A DNA stretch of 32,690 nucleotides, from the NCBI RefSeq assembly GCF_009377235.1, contig NZ_VMNX01000097.1, positions 1 through 32,690 on the forward strand, read 5' to 3'. The DNA comes from Streptomyces acidicola. Lineage in GTDB: Bacteria > Actinomycetota > Actinomycetes > Streptomycetales > Streptomycetaceae. The notes below the pieces were generated by a model. That model saw only the letters and a program-made list of their open reading frames with translations. It was not told the origin of the DNA and searched no databases. A program made the translations under genes and the position numbers. Position 1 is the first letter of the stretch. Each line of letters starts with the position of its first letter. Shown here piece after piece: positions 23,970 through 30,735 of this stretch.

Positions 23970-24056
23970 GGCGGCCGTCTCTGCACACCGTCGGGGACGG
24001 CCGCCGCACGATCTCCCGCCCGCCCTCGTACCCCGTGAGCTCTGCGGGCGGGCGGG
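23970..24056 (+). terminator. Two successive terminator-like hairpins behind the 27-codon gene
   Basis: GGCGGCCGTC (23970-23979) pairs perfectly with 23996-24005, and CCCGCCCGCC (24015-24024) with 24047-24056. Each is a perfect 10-bp GC stem, with loops of 16 and 22 nt. They separate the small gene from the next one. Confidence 0.6.
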
Positions 24057-24104
24057 ATGCACCACGCACATCCGAAGCACTACCGACTCAAGGAGGCAGG
24101 GCAC

Positions 24105-24566
24105 GTGACCACGATGCAGGAACGCCCAGCGAGCGACGCGCGCAGGCTGCTCGGCGCCGAGATGAGGGAAACCCTCGTATCCAACATGACCGACAAGTTC
24201 CCCCAGTTGACAGAGGAGAAGGCGGACCGAGGTGTCGGGCAGATGCTTGCCTTCCTCGCCGCCTGTGACTACGCTGGCCGACCGCTCAGCCCCTCCCCTT
24301 TCGTAGACGACTTCTGGCACGCCTTCCTGCTCCACACCAAGGCGTACCAGGAGTTCTGTGAGCAGACGTTCAGCAGGTTCCTGCACCACCAGCCCGGATT
24401 CCTCGACAAGGAGGAGCACGGCGGAGGTAAGGCGCTGCGCGCCCGGACCGTCGACGCGATCACCCTCGCTGGGTACGAGATCGACATGGAGTTCTGGCCC
24501 GAGCCGGACCTCGCGGACTGCTCGCAGTGCCACGCGAACTGCTCGGACAGCCCGAACCACCCGTAA
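24105..24566 (+). CDS. Unknown protein with WH-FLLHT motif and Cys-rich tail
   Basis: The predicted protein has 153 residues and is soluble. The core (about 33-95) has VGQMLAFLAACDYAGRPLSP, then VDDFWHAFLLHTKAYQEFC and FLHHQPG. The spaced W-H, H-T, Y and C resemble the repeated motif of the 'glycine-rich domain-containing' family (PF07173-like); this is a weak resemblance. The tail DCSQCHANCSDSPNHP holds Cys139, Cys142, His143 and Cys146, a possible metal-binding cluster; the CxxCH is unlikely to bind haem because there is no export signal. The GTG at 24105 is chosen for AGGAGG eight bases upstream, and an ATG three codons later is an alternative. It is followed 89 bp later by a kinase-like gene on the same strand. 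Confidence 0.72.
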   Translation: MTTMQERPASDARRLLGAEMRETLVSNMTDKFPQLTEEKADRGVGQMLAFLAACDYAGRPLSPSPFVDDFWHAFLLHTKAYQEFCEQTFSRFLHHQPGFLDKEEHGGGKALRARTVDAITLAGYEIDMEFWPEPDLADCSQCHANCSDSPNHP

Positions 24567-24655
24567 CGGTCGCCTCTGTCGGCTCTCGGTCTGCGCCACG
24601 CTGGGGCCAGGCCGGGGGCCTTCCCGTTTCGCTCGACCCGACGCAGGAGACCGCG

Positions 24656-25507
24656 GTGGACCGCATCGAATGGCACGACCTTCCGGCCACGACCCGGGCC
24701 GCCGTCGAGGGGCACACCGGGCCGGTCGCGACGGCCGAGACCGCGCCGCACGGCGTCATGTCCCGGCTCGCCTGCACCGTCCATACGCCGTCGGGTCGAG
24801 CGTTCGTCAAGGGCACCCGGTACAACGACCCACAGGCATGGGTGTACCGCCACGAGGCGAAGGTCACGCAGGCAGCCCCGCGCGCGGCCCGCGTGCTGTG
24901 GGAGGTCGACGCAGGCGGCTGGCTGCTCTGGGGGTACGAGTACGTTGACGGCCGGCACCCGGATCTGAGTCCAGGCTCTGCCGACATCCCCCCACTCGTA
25001 CGTACCCTCACCGTGTTGTCCGGGGCATCGTGGCCTGAGGCGCTGAACAAGAAGCCGCTGCACACACGCTGGGCCGGCTTCCTGCCCGAGGACGTGCCGG
25101 CGGGGTTGCAAGGGCGAGGGCTCGCCCATACGGATATGTCCCCGCACAACATGTTGGTGACCCTCGACGGCGACCTTTTGCTGCTGGACTGGGCCCTTTC
25201 CTGCCCCGCCCCTGCGTGGGCAGATGCGGCGCTGACAATTCCCCGACTCATCGCCGCCGGCCACACACCGCAACAGGCGGAGATGATCGCCCGGCAGGTT
25301 CCCTCATACCGTGCAGCCGACCCTGCCACCGTCACGACATTCGCGTGCACCGTCTACGCCGCGTGGGAAAACTGGGAGCGCACACGCCCAATGCCCCACA
25401 GGGCTGCCCTCACCGCCGCCGCCCGGGAATGGATGACGCATCGCGACGACGGCCTCATGCAGCTTGGCGGGAAACTTCTTTCGGGTGGCCATCCAGAGCT
25501 GCGTTGA
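24656..25507 (+). CDS. APH-fold phosphotransferase (aminoglycoside-phosphotransferase-like kinase)
   Basis: The predicted protein has 283 residues. The N-lobe has a conserved-looking FVKG with Lys52. The catalytic loop is LAHTDMSPHNML (His158, Asp160, Asn165), and the metal-binding Asp is Asp178 in LLLLDWA. This is the Brenner-motif arrangement of aminoglycoside/choline/homoserine kinases. The N-lobe (hinge LLWGYEYVDGRHP) is shorter than in antibiotic-modifying enzymes. The substrate is unknown; it could be a small molecule or, in this context, a protein. The GTG at 24656 has CAGGAGA just upstream; the frame is open further back but overlaps the previous gene. It forms a likely pair with the gene at 24105. 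Confidence 0.8.
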   Translation: MDRIEWHDLPATTRAAVEGHTGPVATAETAPHGVMSRLACTVHTPSGRAFVKGTRYNDPQAWVYRHEAKVTQAAPRAARVLWEVDAGGWLLWGYEYVDGRHPDLSPGSADIPPLVRTLTVLSGASWPEALNKKPLHTRWAGFLPEDVPAGLQGRGLAHTDMSPHNMLVTLDGDLLLLDWALSCPAPAWADAALTIPRLIAAGHTPQQAEMIARQVPSYRAADPATVTTFACTVYAAWENWERTRPMPHRAALTAAAREWMTHRDDGLMQLGGKLLSGGHPELR

Positions 25508-25610
25508 GCGGGCGTACGGTACGGGCCCTCGCGCGAGGTACTTGGCGGAGCCGTACGCACTGCCGCCCCAGGGCCCCGGCGTTCGGTGAGGAGGCCCGGG
25601 TTCGTGGCGA

Positions 25611-25940
25611 TCATGTGAGTCCGTAGAGGGTGAGGACACGGTGTCGGTTGGCGTGAGCGCGTCTGGCAGAGGCGATGTTGACGTAGCCGGCAAGGATGAG
25701 CGCGCCGCGGATCAGGTCCCGCGGGGCGGCCAGACGACGGCAGGGTGTTGCGGCTGCGGACTTGGCTGGCATCTTTGCCGAAGACAACATCACGTATCCA
25801 GCGGACGGTGTTCTCCACGGTCCACTGCCCGCGAGCCCAGGAGGCGATCTCGGCCGCGGTGGCCTGTTCGGCGGGCAGGTCGCTGATCGCGTACACGGTC
25901 TTGGTGGTCACCGTTTCACGCCCGCCGCACGGCGCCTGTG
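25611..25940 (-). pseudogene. ISAs1-family transposase, C-terminal remnant with frameshift
   Basis: The minus strand reads TVYAISDLPAEQATAAEIAS, then GQWTVENTVRWIRDVVFG and SQVRSRN, the C-terminal half of an ISAs1 transposase. Near 25735 the reading frame shifts, and the match continues in the next frame with RDLIRGALILAGYVNIASARR through VLTLYGLT and stop at 25611. The N-terminal half is missing; the fragment begins abruptly beside the DUF397 gene. It is a dead relic. Confidence 0.85.
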
Positions 25941-26158
25941 ATGCCGTCGCCGTGCCGGACGTCCGCATGCCGTAGGACCTTCGCGCTGAGAGCGTGGAGG
26001 AACGCGTTCCAAGAGGTGGGAGCGAACACAAGTGAAGGACTAGATATGGCCTTCGAATCGCGGACGTTGATCTCCCGCTCTGTCAGGCGGGCTTCCACGC
26101 ACTCCCCGTTCTGGCCGCTGTAGCTGCTTCTGAACCACTCGGTTCGGTGCGACGGCAT
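25916..26158 (-). CDS. DUF397 protein, probably with altered C-terminus
   Basis: The predicted protein has 80 residues. WFRSSYSGQNGECVEARL and VRDSK are the hallmark of DUF397 proteins, which in Streptomyces are encoded next to XRE/DUF5753 regulators. The usual length is 60-75 residues, ending soon after the AW..FL block (here SWNAFLHAL). The last ~20 residues run into the ISAs1 remnant, so the natural end may have been replaced. It starts 13 bp behind the stop of a truncated XRE gene, as in an intact regulator-DUF397 operon. Its own promoter has probably been lost with the front of that operon. Confidence 0.75.
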   Translation of the reverse strand: MPSHRTEWFRSSYSGQNGECVEARLTEREINVRDSKAISSPSLVFAPTSWNAFLHALSAKVLRHADVRHGDGITGAVRRA

Positions 26159-26171
26159 GCGCTGTTCGTCC

Positions 26172-26345
26172 TTAGGTATCGGTCAGCTCCTCGGCAATCC
26201 GGACGATCCGTGCCTCGGACTCCAGAGCGCTGAGGGCTGAGGCTCTGAGGTGGTCGAAGGCGCTGCTCAGCCGAACAGTGTCTTCCCGGGACTCCAGGTA
26301 GGCGTGGCTCGCGAAGTTCTCCAGCAGGACCACCTGCCGATCGGT
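26172..26345 (-). pseudogene. 3' end of an XRE/DUF5753 regulator gene
   Basis: On the minus strand the frame ending in TAA at 26172-26174 encodes VVLLENFASHAYLESREDTV, then AFDHLRASALSALESEARI and AEELTDT. This is the C-terminal end of a DUF5753 regulator; the HTH and most of the sensor domain are absent. It is not a fragment of the intact XRE gene at 22912, whose C-terminus differs. The missing front ends at the scar at about 26339-26356. Confidence 0.75.
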
Positions 26346-26560
26346 CGTGAGATCGGCGTGCGGATTGCCAGCTATGACGGACGGTTGCGGGTGGAGGTCG
26401 CCGACGCGAACAGAGATCGGCCTGCACCCAGGGAAGCGCAGGCCGATGAGGAACGCGGGCGTGGTCTTGCCCTCGTCGGTGCCTTGGCGGAGAAGTGGGG
26501 GTGTTGTCCGCGGCGGAATGGGATCGGTAAGGCGGTGTGGGCTGAGCTGTTCCTGCGACC
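26346..26560 (+). pseudogene. 3' end of an anti-sigma-type ATP-binding protein gene
   Basis: The plus strand encodes EIGVRIASYDGRLRVEVADA, then DEERGRGLALVGALAEKWG and GKAVWAELFL. These are the N, G1 and G2 boxes of an RsbW/SpoIIAB-like HATPase. The front half is missing, and the tail runs into the right copy of the 284-bp repeat, so no native stop remains. Such genes normally stand divergent from XRE-DUF397 operons, which fits the neighbouring relic. Confidence 0.75.
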
Positions 26561-26844
26561 GGGCCGCGGATCAGCCCGCCAGCCCCAACTCCCTGGCGAT
26601 CAGCATCCGCTGTACCTCGCTCGTGCCCTCGCCGATCTCCAGGATCTTGGAGTCGCGCCACATGCGGGCGACCGGGTACTCGTTCATGAAGCCGTAGCCG
26701 CCGTGGATCTGGGTGGCGTCGCGGGCGTTGTCCACGGCGATCGTCGACGAGTAGAGCTTGGCCAGGGCGGCCTCCTTCTTGAAGGGTTCCCCGGTGATCA
26801 GGCGCGAGGCCGCGTCGCGCCAGGCCAGGCGGGACGTGTGGGCC
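26561..26844. repeat. 284-bp direct repeat, right copy
   Basis: This copy is part of the intact acyl-CoA dehydrogenase gene (last 274 bp plus 10 bp downstream). It matches 21734-22017 at 282/284. To its left lies island DNA (ATPase relic); to its right the gene continues normally. Confidence 0.93.
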
Positions 26845-27731
26845 TTCATCTCCATGTCGGCGATCTTGAACTGGATGGCCTGGTAGGAGCCGATGGCGTG
26901 ACCGAAGGCCTGACGCTCCTTCGCGTACTTCACCGACTCGTCCACGCAGCCCTGCGCCAGGCCTGTCGCGAGGGCCGAGATCGCGATGCGGCCCTCGTCG
27001 AGGATGCGCAGGAACTGGGCGTAGCCCCGGCCGAGTTCGCCGAGCAGGTTCTCCGCCGGGACACGTACCTCCGCGAAGGACAGCTCGCGGGTGTCCGAGG
27101 CGTTCCAGCCGACCTTCGAGTACGGTGCCGCGACCGTGAAGCCCGGTGTGCCGGACGGGACGATGATCGAGGAGATCAGGGGCCTGCCGTCCGGCTTGCG
27201 GCCCGTCACCGCCGTGACCGTGACCAGGCCCGTGATGTCCGTGCCCGAGTTGGTGATGAAGCACTTCGTGCCGTTGATCACCCATTCGTTCGTCGACTCG
27301 TCCAGGCGGGCCGTGGTGCGGGTGGCGCCCGCGTCGGAGCCGCCGTCGGGTTCGGTGAGGCCGAAGGCGCCCATTATCTTGCCCGAGCAGAGGCGGGGGA
27401 GCCACTGCTGTTTCTGGGCCTCGGTGCCGAAGAGGTGGATGGGCATCGCGCCCAGGGACACGCCCGCTTCCAGTGTGATCGCCACCGACGAGTCCACCCG
27501 GGCCAGTTCCTCCAGCGCGAGGCCCAGCGCCAGGTAGTCGCCGCCCATGCCGCCGTACTCCTCCGGGAACGGCAGCCCGAAGAGCCCCATGCGGCCCATC
27601 TCGCGCACGATCTCGTAAGGGAACTCATGGCGCTCGTAGAAGTCGCCGATCTTGGGGGCGACGACGTCGTGCGCGAACTCCTCGACCGTGCGGCGGAGTT
27701 CTTCCAGTTCCGGGGAGAGCTTGTGGTCCAT
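26571..27731 (-). CDS. Acyl-CoA dehydrogenase of the leucine/isovalerate-type operon
   Basis: The predicted protein has 386 residues, the normal length. The FAD-binding middle segment GAFGLTEPDGGSDAGATRT and the C-terminal QIHGGYGFMNEYPVARMWRD and EIGEGTSEVQRML blocks define the family. It oxidises an acyl-CoA to the 2-enoyl-CoA. The operon with methylcrotonyl-CoA carboxylase and HMG-CoA lyase suggests isovaleryl-CoA. However, Glu368 of GEGT sits in the catalytic position used by short/medium-chain enzymes, whereas isovaleryl-CoA dehydrogenases usually have Gly/Ala there, so the substrate is uncertain. It starts 6 bp after the HMG-CoA lyase stop, with AAGGAGCGG inside that gene as ribosome site. 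Its 3' end is duplicated at 21734-22017. Confidence 0.93.
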   Translation of the reverse strand: MDHKLSPELEELRRTVEEFAHDVVAPKIGDFYERHEFPYEIVREMGRMGLFGLPFPEEYGGMGGDYLALGLALEELARVDSSVAITLEAGVSLGAMPIHLFGTEAQKQQWLPRLCSGKIMGAFGLTEPDGGSDAGATRTTARLDESTNEWVINGTKCFITNSGTDITGLVTVTAVTGRKPDGRPLISSIIVPSGTPGFTVAAPYSKVGWNASDTRELSFAEVRVPAENLLGELGRGYAQFLRILDEGRIAISALATGLAQGCVDESVKYAKERQAFGHAIGSYQAIQFKIADMEMKAHTSRLAWRDAASRLITGEPFKKEAALAKLYSSTIAVDNARDATQIHGGYGFMNEYPVARMWRDSKILEIGEGTSEVQRMLIARELGLAG

Positions 27732-27737
27732 CGGTCG

Positions 27738-28733
27738 TCACCGCTCCTTGTGGGAGTCTTCGGAGTTTTCGGAGGTTTTGGAGCCGTCGGAGTCCTTGTG
27801 GGTGAGGGCTCGTACGGTGCGGGAAGGGCTGGGTCGGCCCAACTGGTCGGCCATCCAGGCGCTGGTGGCGGTGAGACGGCCGAGGTCGACGCCCGTGTCG
27901 ATGCCGAGGCCCCGCAGCATCCACACGAGGTCCTCGGTGGCGAGGTTGCCGGTGGCGGACTTCGCGTACGGGCAGCCGCCGAGGCCGCCCGCGGACGCGT
28001 CGATGGTGGTCACGCCGTGCTGGAGCGCCGCCAGGGTGTTGGCGAGCGCCTGGCCGTACGTGTCGTGGAAGTGCACGCCGATCGCCGAGGTCGGCACGCC
28101 CTCCTCGTTCAGCTCGGACAGCAGGTCCAGGACATGGCCCGGTGTGGCCACGCCGATCGTGTCGCCGAGGCTCAGCTCGTCGCAGCCCAGGTCCATCAGG
28201 GCCTTCGACACCCGCACGACCTGATGGACGGGGACCGGGCCCTCCCAGGGGTCGCCGAAGCACATCGACAGATAGCCGCGCACCTGCATCCGCTCGTCCT
28301 TCGCGCGCCGCACCACCGGTTCGAACATGGCCAGCGCCTCGTCCACCGTCCGGTTCAGGTTGGCCTTCGCGAAGGACTCCGTGGCGCTGGCGAAGACCGC
28401 CACCCGCTTCGCGCCGAGCGCCAGGGCACGGTCCAGGCCGCGCTGGTTCGGTACGAGGACAGGGAGGGCCACCGGGAGGTCGCTCACGAGCGGGAACAGC
28501 TGCTCGGCGTCCGCCAGTTGGGGCACCCACTTCGGGTGGACGAAGCTGGTGGCCTCGATGGTGGTCAGGCCCGCGTCGGCCAGCCGGCGGATGAACTCCG
28601 CCTTGACCGGTGTCGGCACGGTCGCCTTCTCGTTCTGCAGGCCGTCCCGCGCGCCGACCTCGTGGATCGTGACGCGGGCGGGCAGATCCGTGGCCGGTAC
28701 GGCCATGGGGAGTCCCAGTCCCTCGGCGGTCAT
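27738..28733 (-). CDS. Hydroxymethylglutaryl-CoA lyase
   Basis: The predicted protein has 331 residues. HEVGARDGLQNE near the N-terminus gives the catalytic Arg and metal-binding Asp of the HMGL-like TIM barrel. HFHDTYGQALAN supplies metal ligands, and GGLGGCPYAKSATGN is the signature loop with the catalytic Cys. It splits HMG-CoA into acetoacetate and acetyl-CoA, the last step of leucine breakdown. The ATG at 28733 overlaps the stop of the carboxylase alpha gene by four bases. The C-terminal ~17 residues (KDSDGSKTSENSEDSHKER) are not part of the fold and are encoded by 9-bp tandem repeats. Confidence 0.94.
   Translation of the reverse strand: MTAEGLGLPMAVPATDLPARVTIHEVGARDGLQNEKATVPTPVKAEFIRRLADAGLTTIEATSFVHPKWVPQLADAEQLFPLVSDLPVALPVLVPNQRGLDRALALGAKRVAVFASATESFAKANLNRTVDEALAMFEPVVRRAKDERMQVRGYLSMCFGDPWEGPVPVHQVVRVSKALMDLGCDELSLGDTIGVATPGHVLDLLSELNEEGVPTSAIGVHFHDTYGQALANTLAALQHGVTTIDASAGGLGGCPYAKSATGNLATEDLVWMLRGLGIDTGVDLGRLTATSAWMADQLGRPSPSRTVRALTHKDSDGSKTSENSEDSHKER
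27754..27798. repeat. 9-bp tandem repeats at the 3' end of the HMG-CoA lyase gene
   Basis: Five consecutive 9-bp units (GAGTCTTCG, GAGTTTTCG, GAGGTTTTG, GAGCCGTCG, GAGTCCTTG) on the plus strand encode x-x-Ser tripeptides in the lyase tail. Confidence 0.75.
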
Positions 28734-30721
28734 TCCGTCACCTCCTCGTGCGGCTCGATCACGGCCAGCACCTGGTCCATGGCGACCGTCGTGCCCGGCG
28801 AGACGTCCAGTTCGGCGACGGTGCCGGCGTGGGGCGCGGAGATGACGTGCTCCATCTTCATCGCCTCGACGACCAGCAGGCTCTGACCTGCGGTCACCTC
28901 GTCGCCCACGGCCACCTTCACGACGGTCACCGTGCCGGGCATGGGGGCGGTGAGCGAGTCGACGCCGCCCGCGTGGGCCCCGGTGAGCGAGGCGGCCACC
29001 GGGTCGTGGTCCCGTACGTGCCACGCGTCGCCGTCGCGGCCCAGCCAGTCGGCGGCGCGGTGGAAGGTGTGGCGGACGCCGTCGAGGGTCACGGACACCT
29101 GGTCGTCGGTGACGGTGTGGGTGCCGCGCGGGGTGTACGCCACGGGGTTGCCGAGGGCCCGCAGGTGGAACGTCACGGGCCGGGGATCGCCGCCGAGGCG
29201 CCAGCCGCTCGGCACGGAGAAGGGGTCCGTCCAGCCCTCGCCGCGGGGCTTCAGCGCGTCCAGCCGGACGGCCGCCGCCGCCTCGTACACCTCCACGGGC
29301 ACCTCACCCGGGACGAGCCCCTCGACCTCCCGCTCCACGAGGCCGGTGTCCAGCTCGCCCGCGACCACCGCCGGATGGGCCAGCAGCCGGCGCAGGAACC
29401 CGGCGTTGGTCTGCACGCCCAGGGTGACCGTGTCCGCGAGGGCGGCGCGCAGCTTCCGCAGGGCGGTCGCGCGGTCGGGGCCGTGGGCGATGACCTTGGC
29501 GAGCATCGGGTCGTACAGGCTGCCGACCTCGGTGCCCTCGGAGAGCCCCGAGTCGGTGCGGACACCGTCACCCTGGGGCTCGTGCAACGACAGCACCGTC
29601 CCGCCCGACGGCAGGAACCCGCGCGCGGGGTCCTCCGCGCACAGGCGGGCCTCGATCGCGTGCCCGGTGAGCGTGATGTCGTCCTGGGCGAAGGGGAGCT
29701 TCTCGCCCGCCGCCACCCGCAACTGCCACTCCACCAGGTCCAGGCCGGTCACGAGCTCGGTCACCGGGTGCTCGACCTGGAGGCGGGTGTTCATCTCCAT
29801 GAAGTAGTACGACGAGGGGTCCCCGCCCGGCACGATGAACTCCACCGTGCCCGCGCCCCGGTAGCCGCAAGAGCGGGCCGCCTGGACCGCCGCCTCGCCC
29901 ATGGCCGCGCGGGTCGCGGAGTCGAGGAGCACGCTGGGCGCCTCCTCGATGATCTTCTGGTGACGGCGCTGGAGGGAGCACTCGCGCTCGCCCAGGTGCA
30001 GCACGTTGCCGTGGCCGTCGGCCAGGACCTGGATCTCGATGTGCCGGGGACGGTCGATCCAGCGCTCGACGAGGAGGGTGTCGTCGCCGAAGGAGGCGCG
30101 GGCCTCACGGCGGGCGGCGGCGATCTCGTCGGCCAGTACGGCGGCGTCGCGGACCAGACGCATGCCCTTGCCGCCTCCGCCCGCGCTCGGCTTCAGCAGC
30201 ACCGGCATGCCGATCTCCCGGGCGGCGTCCGCCAGTTCCGCGTCCGTGAGTCCGCTGCCGCTCGACCCGGGGACGACCGGCACCCCGGCCGCCCGCACCG
30301 TCTCCTTGGCGCGGATCTTGTCGCCCATGAGGGAGATCGCCTCCGAGGGCGGCCCGATGAACACCAGCCCGGTCTCGGCGCACGCGCGCGCGAAGTCCGC
30401 GTTCTCCGCGAGGAAGCCGTACCCGGGGTGGATCGCGTGGGCGCCCGTCGCCGCTGCCGCCTCCAGCAGCCGCGCCGCGGACAGATAGCTCTCGGCGGCC
30501 GGCGCCGGGCCGATCCGTACCGCCGTGTCGGCCTCCCGTACGTGCCGGGCGTCCGCGTCGGCGTCGGAGAAGACGGCCACCGAGCGCACACCGAGCGCGC
30601 GCAGGGTGCGGATGACGCGTACGGCGATCTCGCCGCGGTTGGCCACGAGGACCGTCTCGAACATCGTCTGAGGCATCTCTGGCATCTGTGGCGTCTCTGG
30701 CGTCTGTGGCGTCTGTGGCAT
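28730..30721 (-). CDS. Acyl-CoA carboxylase biotin-carrying alpha subunit (methylcrotonyl-CoA carboxylase type)
   Basis: This protein of about 663 residues contains biotin carboxylase (VLVANRGEIAVRVIRTL; ATP loop KPSAGGGGKGMRLV; ECSLQRRHQKIIEEAPS), a linker region, and the C-terminal biotinyl domain with VEAMKMEHV, where Lys is biotinylated. It carboxylates biotin with ATP and bicarbonate for the beta subunit encoded just upstream. Family proteins usually start at MFETVLVANRG (here ATG at 30664). The ATG at 30721 is preferred because GAGGGGG lies nine bases before it; a GTG at 30739 overlapping the beta-subunit stop is also possible. The extra N-terminal ~19 residues are Pro/Gln/Thr/Met tripeptide repeats encoded by 9-bp units. 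Confidence 0.92.
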   Translation of the reverse strand: MPQTPQTPETPQMPEMPQTMFETVLVANRGEIAVRVIRTLRALGVRSVAVFSDADADARHVREADTAVRIGPAPAAESYLSAARLLEAAAATGAHAIHPGYGFLAENADFARACAETGLVFIGPPSEAISLMGDKIRAKETVRAAGVPVVPGSSGSGLTDAELADAAREIGMPVLLKPSAGGGGKGMRLVRDAAVLADEIAAARREARASFGDDTLLVERWIDRPRHIEIQVLADGHGNVLHLGERECSLQRRHQKIIEEAPSVLLDSATRAAMGEAAVQAARSCGYRGAGTVEFIVPGGDPSSYYFMEMNTRLQVEHPVTELVTGLDLVEWQLRVAAGEKLPFAQDDITLTGHAIEARLCAEDPARGFLPSGGTVLSLHEPQGDGVRTDSGLSEGTEVGSLYDPMLAKVIAHGPDRATALRKLRAALADTVTLGVQTNAGFLRRLLAHPAVVAGELDTGLVEREVEGLVPGEVPVEVYEAAAAVRLDALKPRGEGWTDPFSVPSGWRLGGDPRPVTFHLRALGNPVAYTPRGTHTVTDDQVSVTLDGVRHTFHRAADWLGRDGDAWHVRDHDPVAASLTGAHAGGVDSLTAPMPGTVTVVKVAVGDEVTAGQSLLVVEAMKMEHVISAPHAGTVAELDVSPGTTVAMDQVLAVIEPHEEVTE

Positions 30722-30725
30722 CTCT
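30672..30725. repeat. 9-bp tandem repeats at the start of the carboxylase alpha gene
   Basis: Six consecutive units GGC(A/G)TCT(C/G)T run from 30672 to 30725. In the gene direction they read as Pro-Gln/Glu-Thr/Met tripeptides ahead of the conserved MFETVLVANRG start. Confidence 0.85.
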
Positions 30726-30735
30726 GAAGTCCCCC

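Noticed and set aside
24534..24560. Cytochrome-c-type haem site (CxxCH) in the 153-aa protein
   Set aside because: The protein has no export signal and the Cys/His cluster continues, so metal binding is more plausible than covalent haem.
24644..24658. Antibiotic-resistance aminoglycoside phosphotransferase
   Set aside because: The fold and catalytic motif fit, but nothing in the sequence shows an antibiotic substrate, so only a general kinase call is made.
26250..28886. 878-codon plus-strand frame opposite the acyl-CoA dehydrogenase and lyase genes
   Set aside because: Only its first part (26346-26560) has real protein character, as an ATPase relic. The rest is an antisense shadow.
28748..30727. 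Plus-strand frame opposite the carboxylase alpha gene
   Set aside because: It is an antisense shadow; the minus strand has intact biotin carboxylase and biotinyl motifs.
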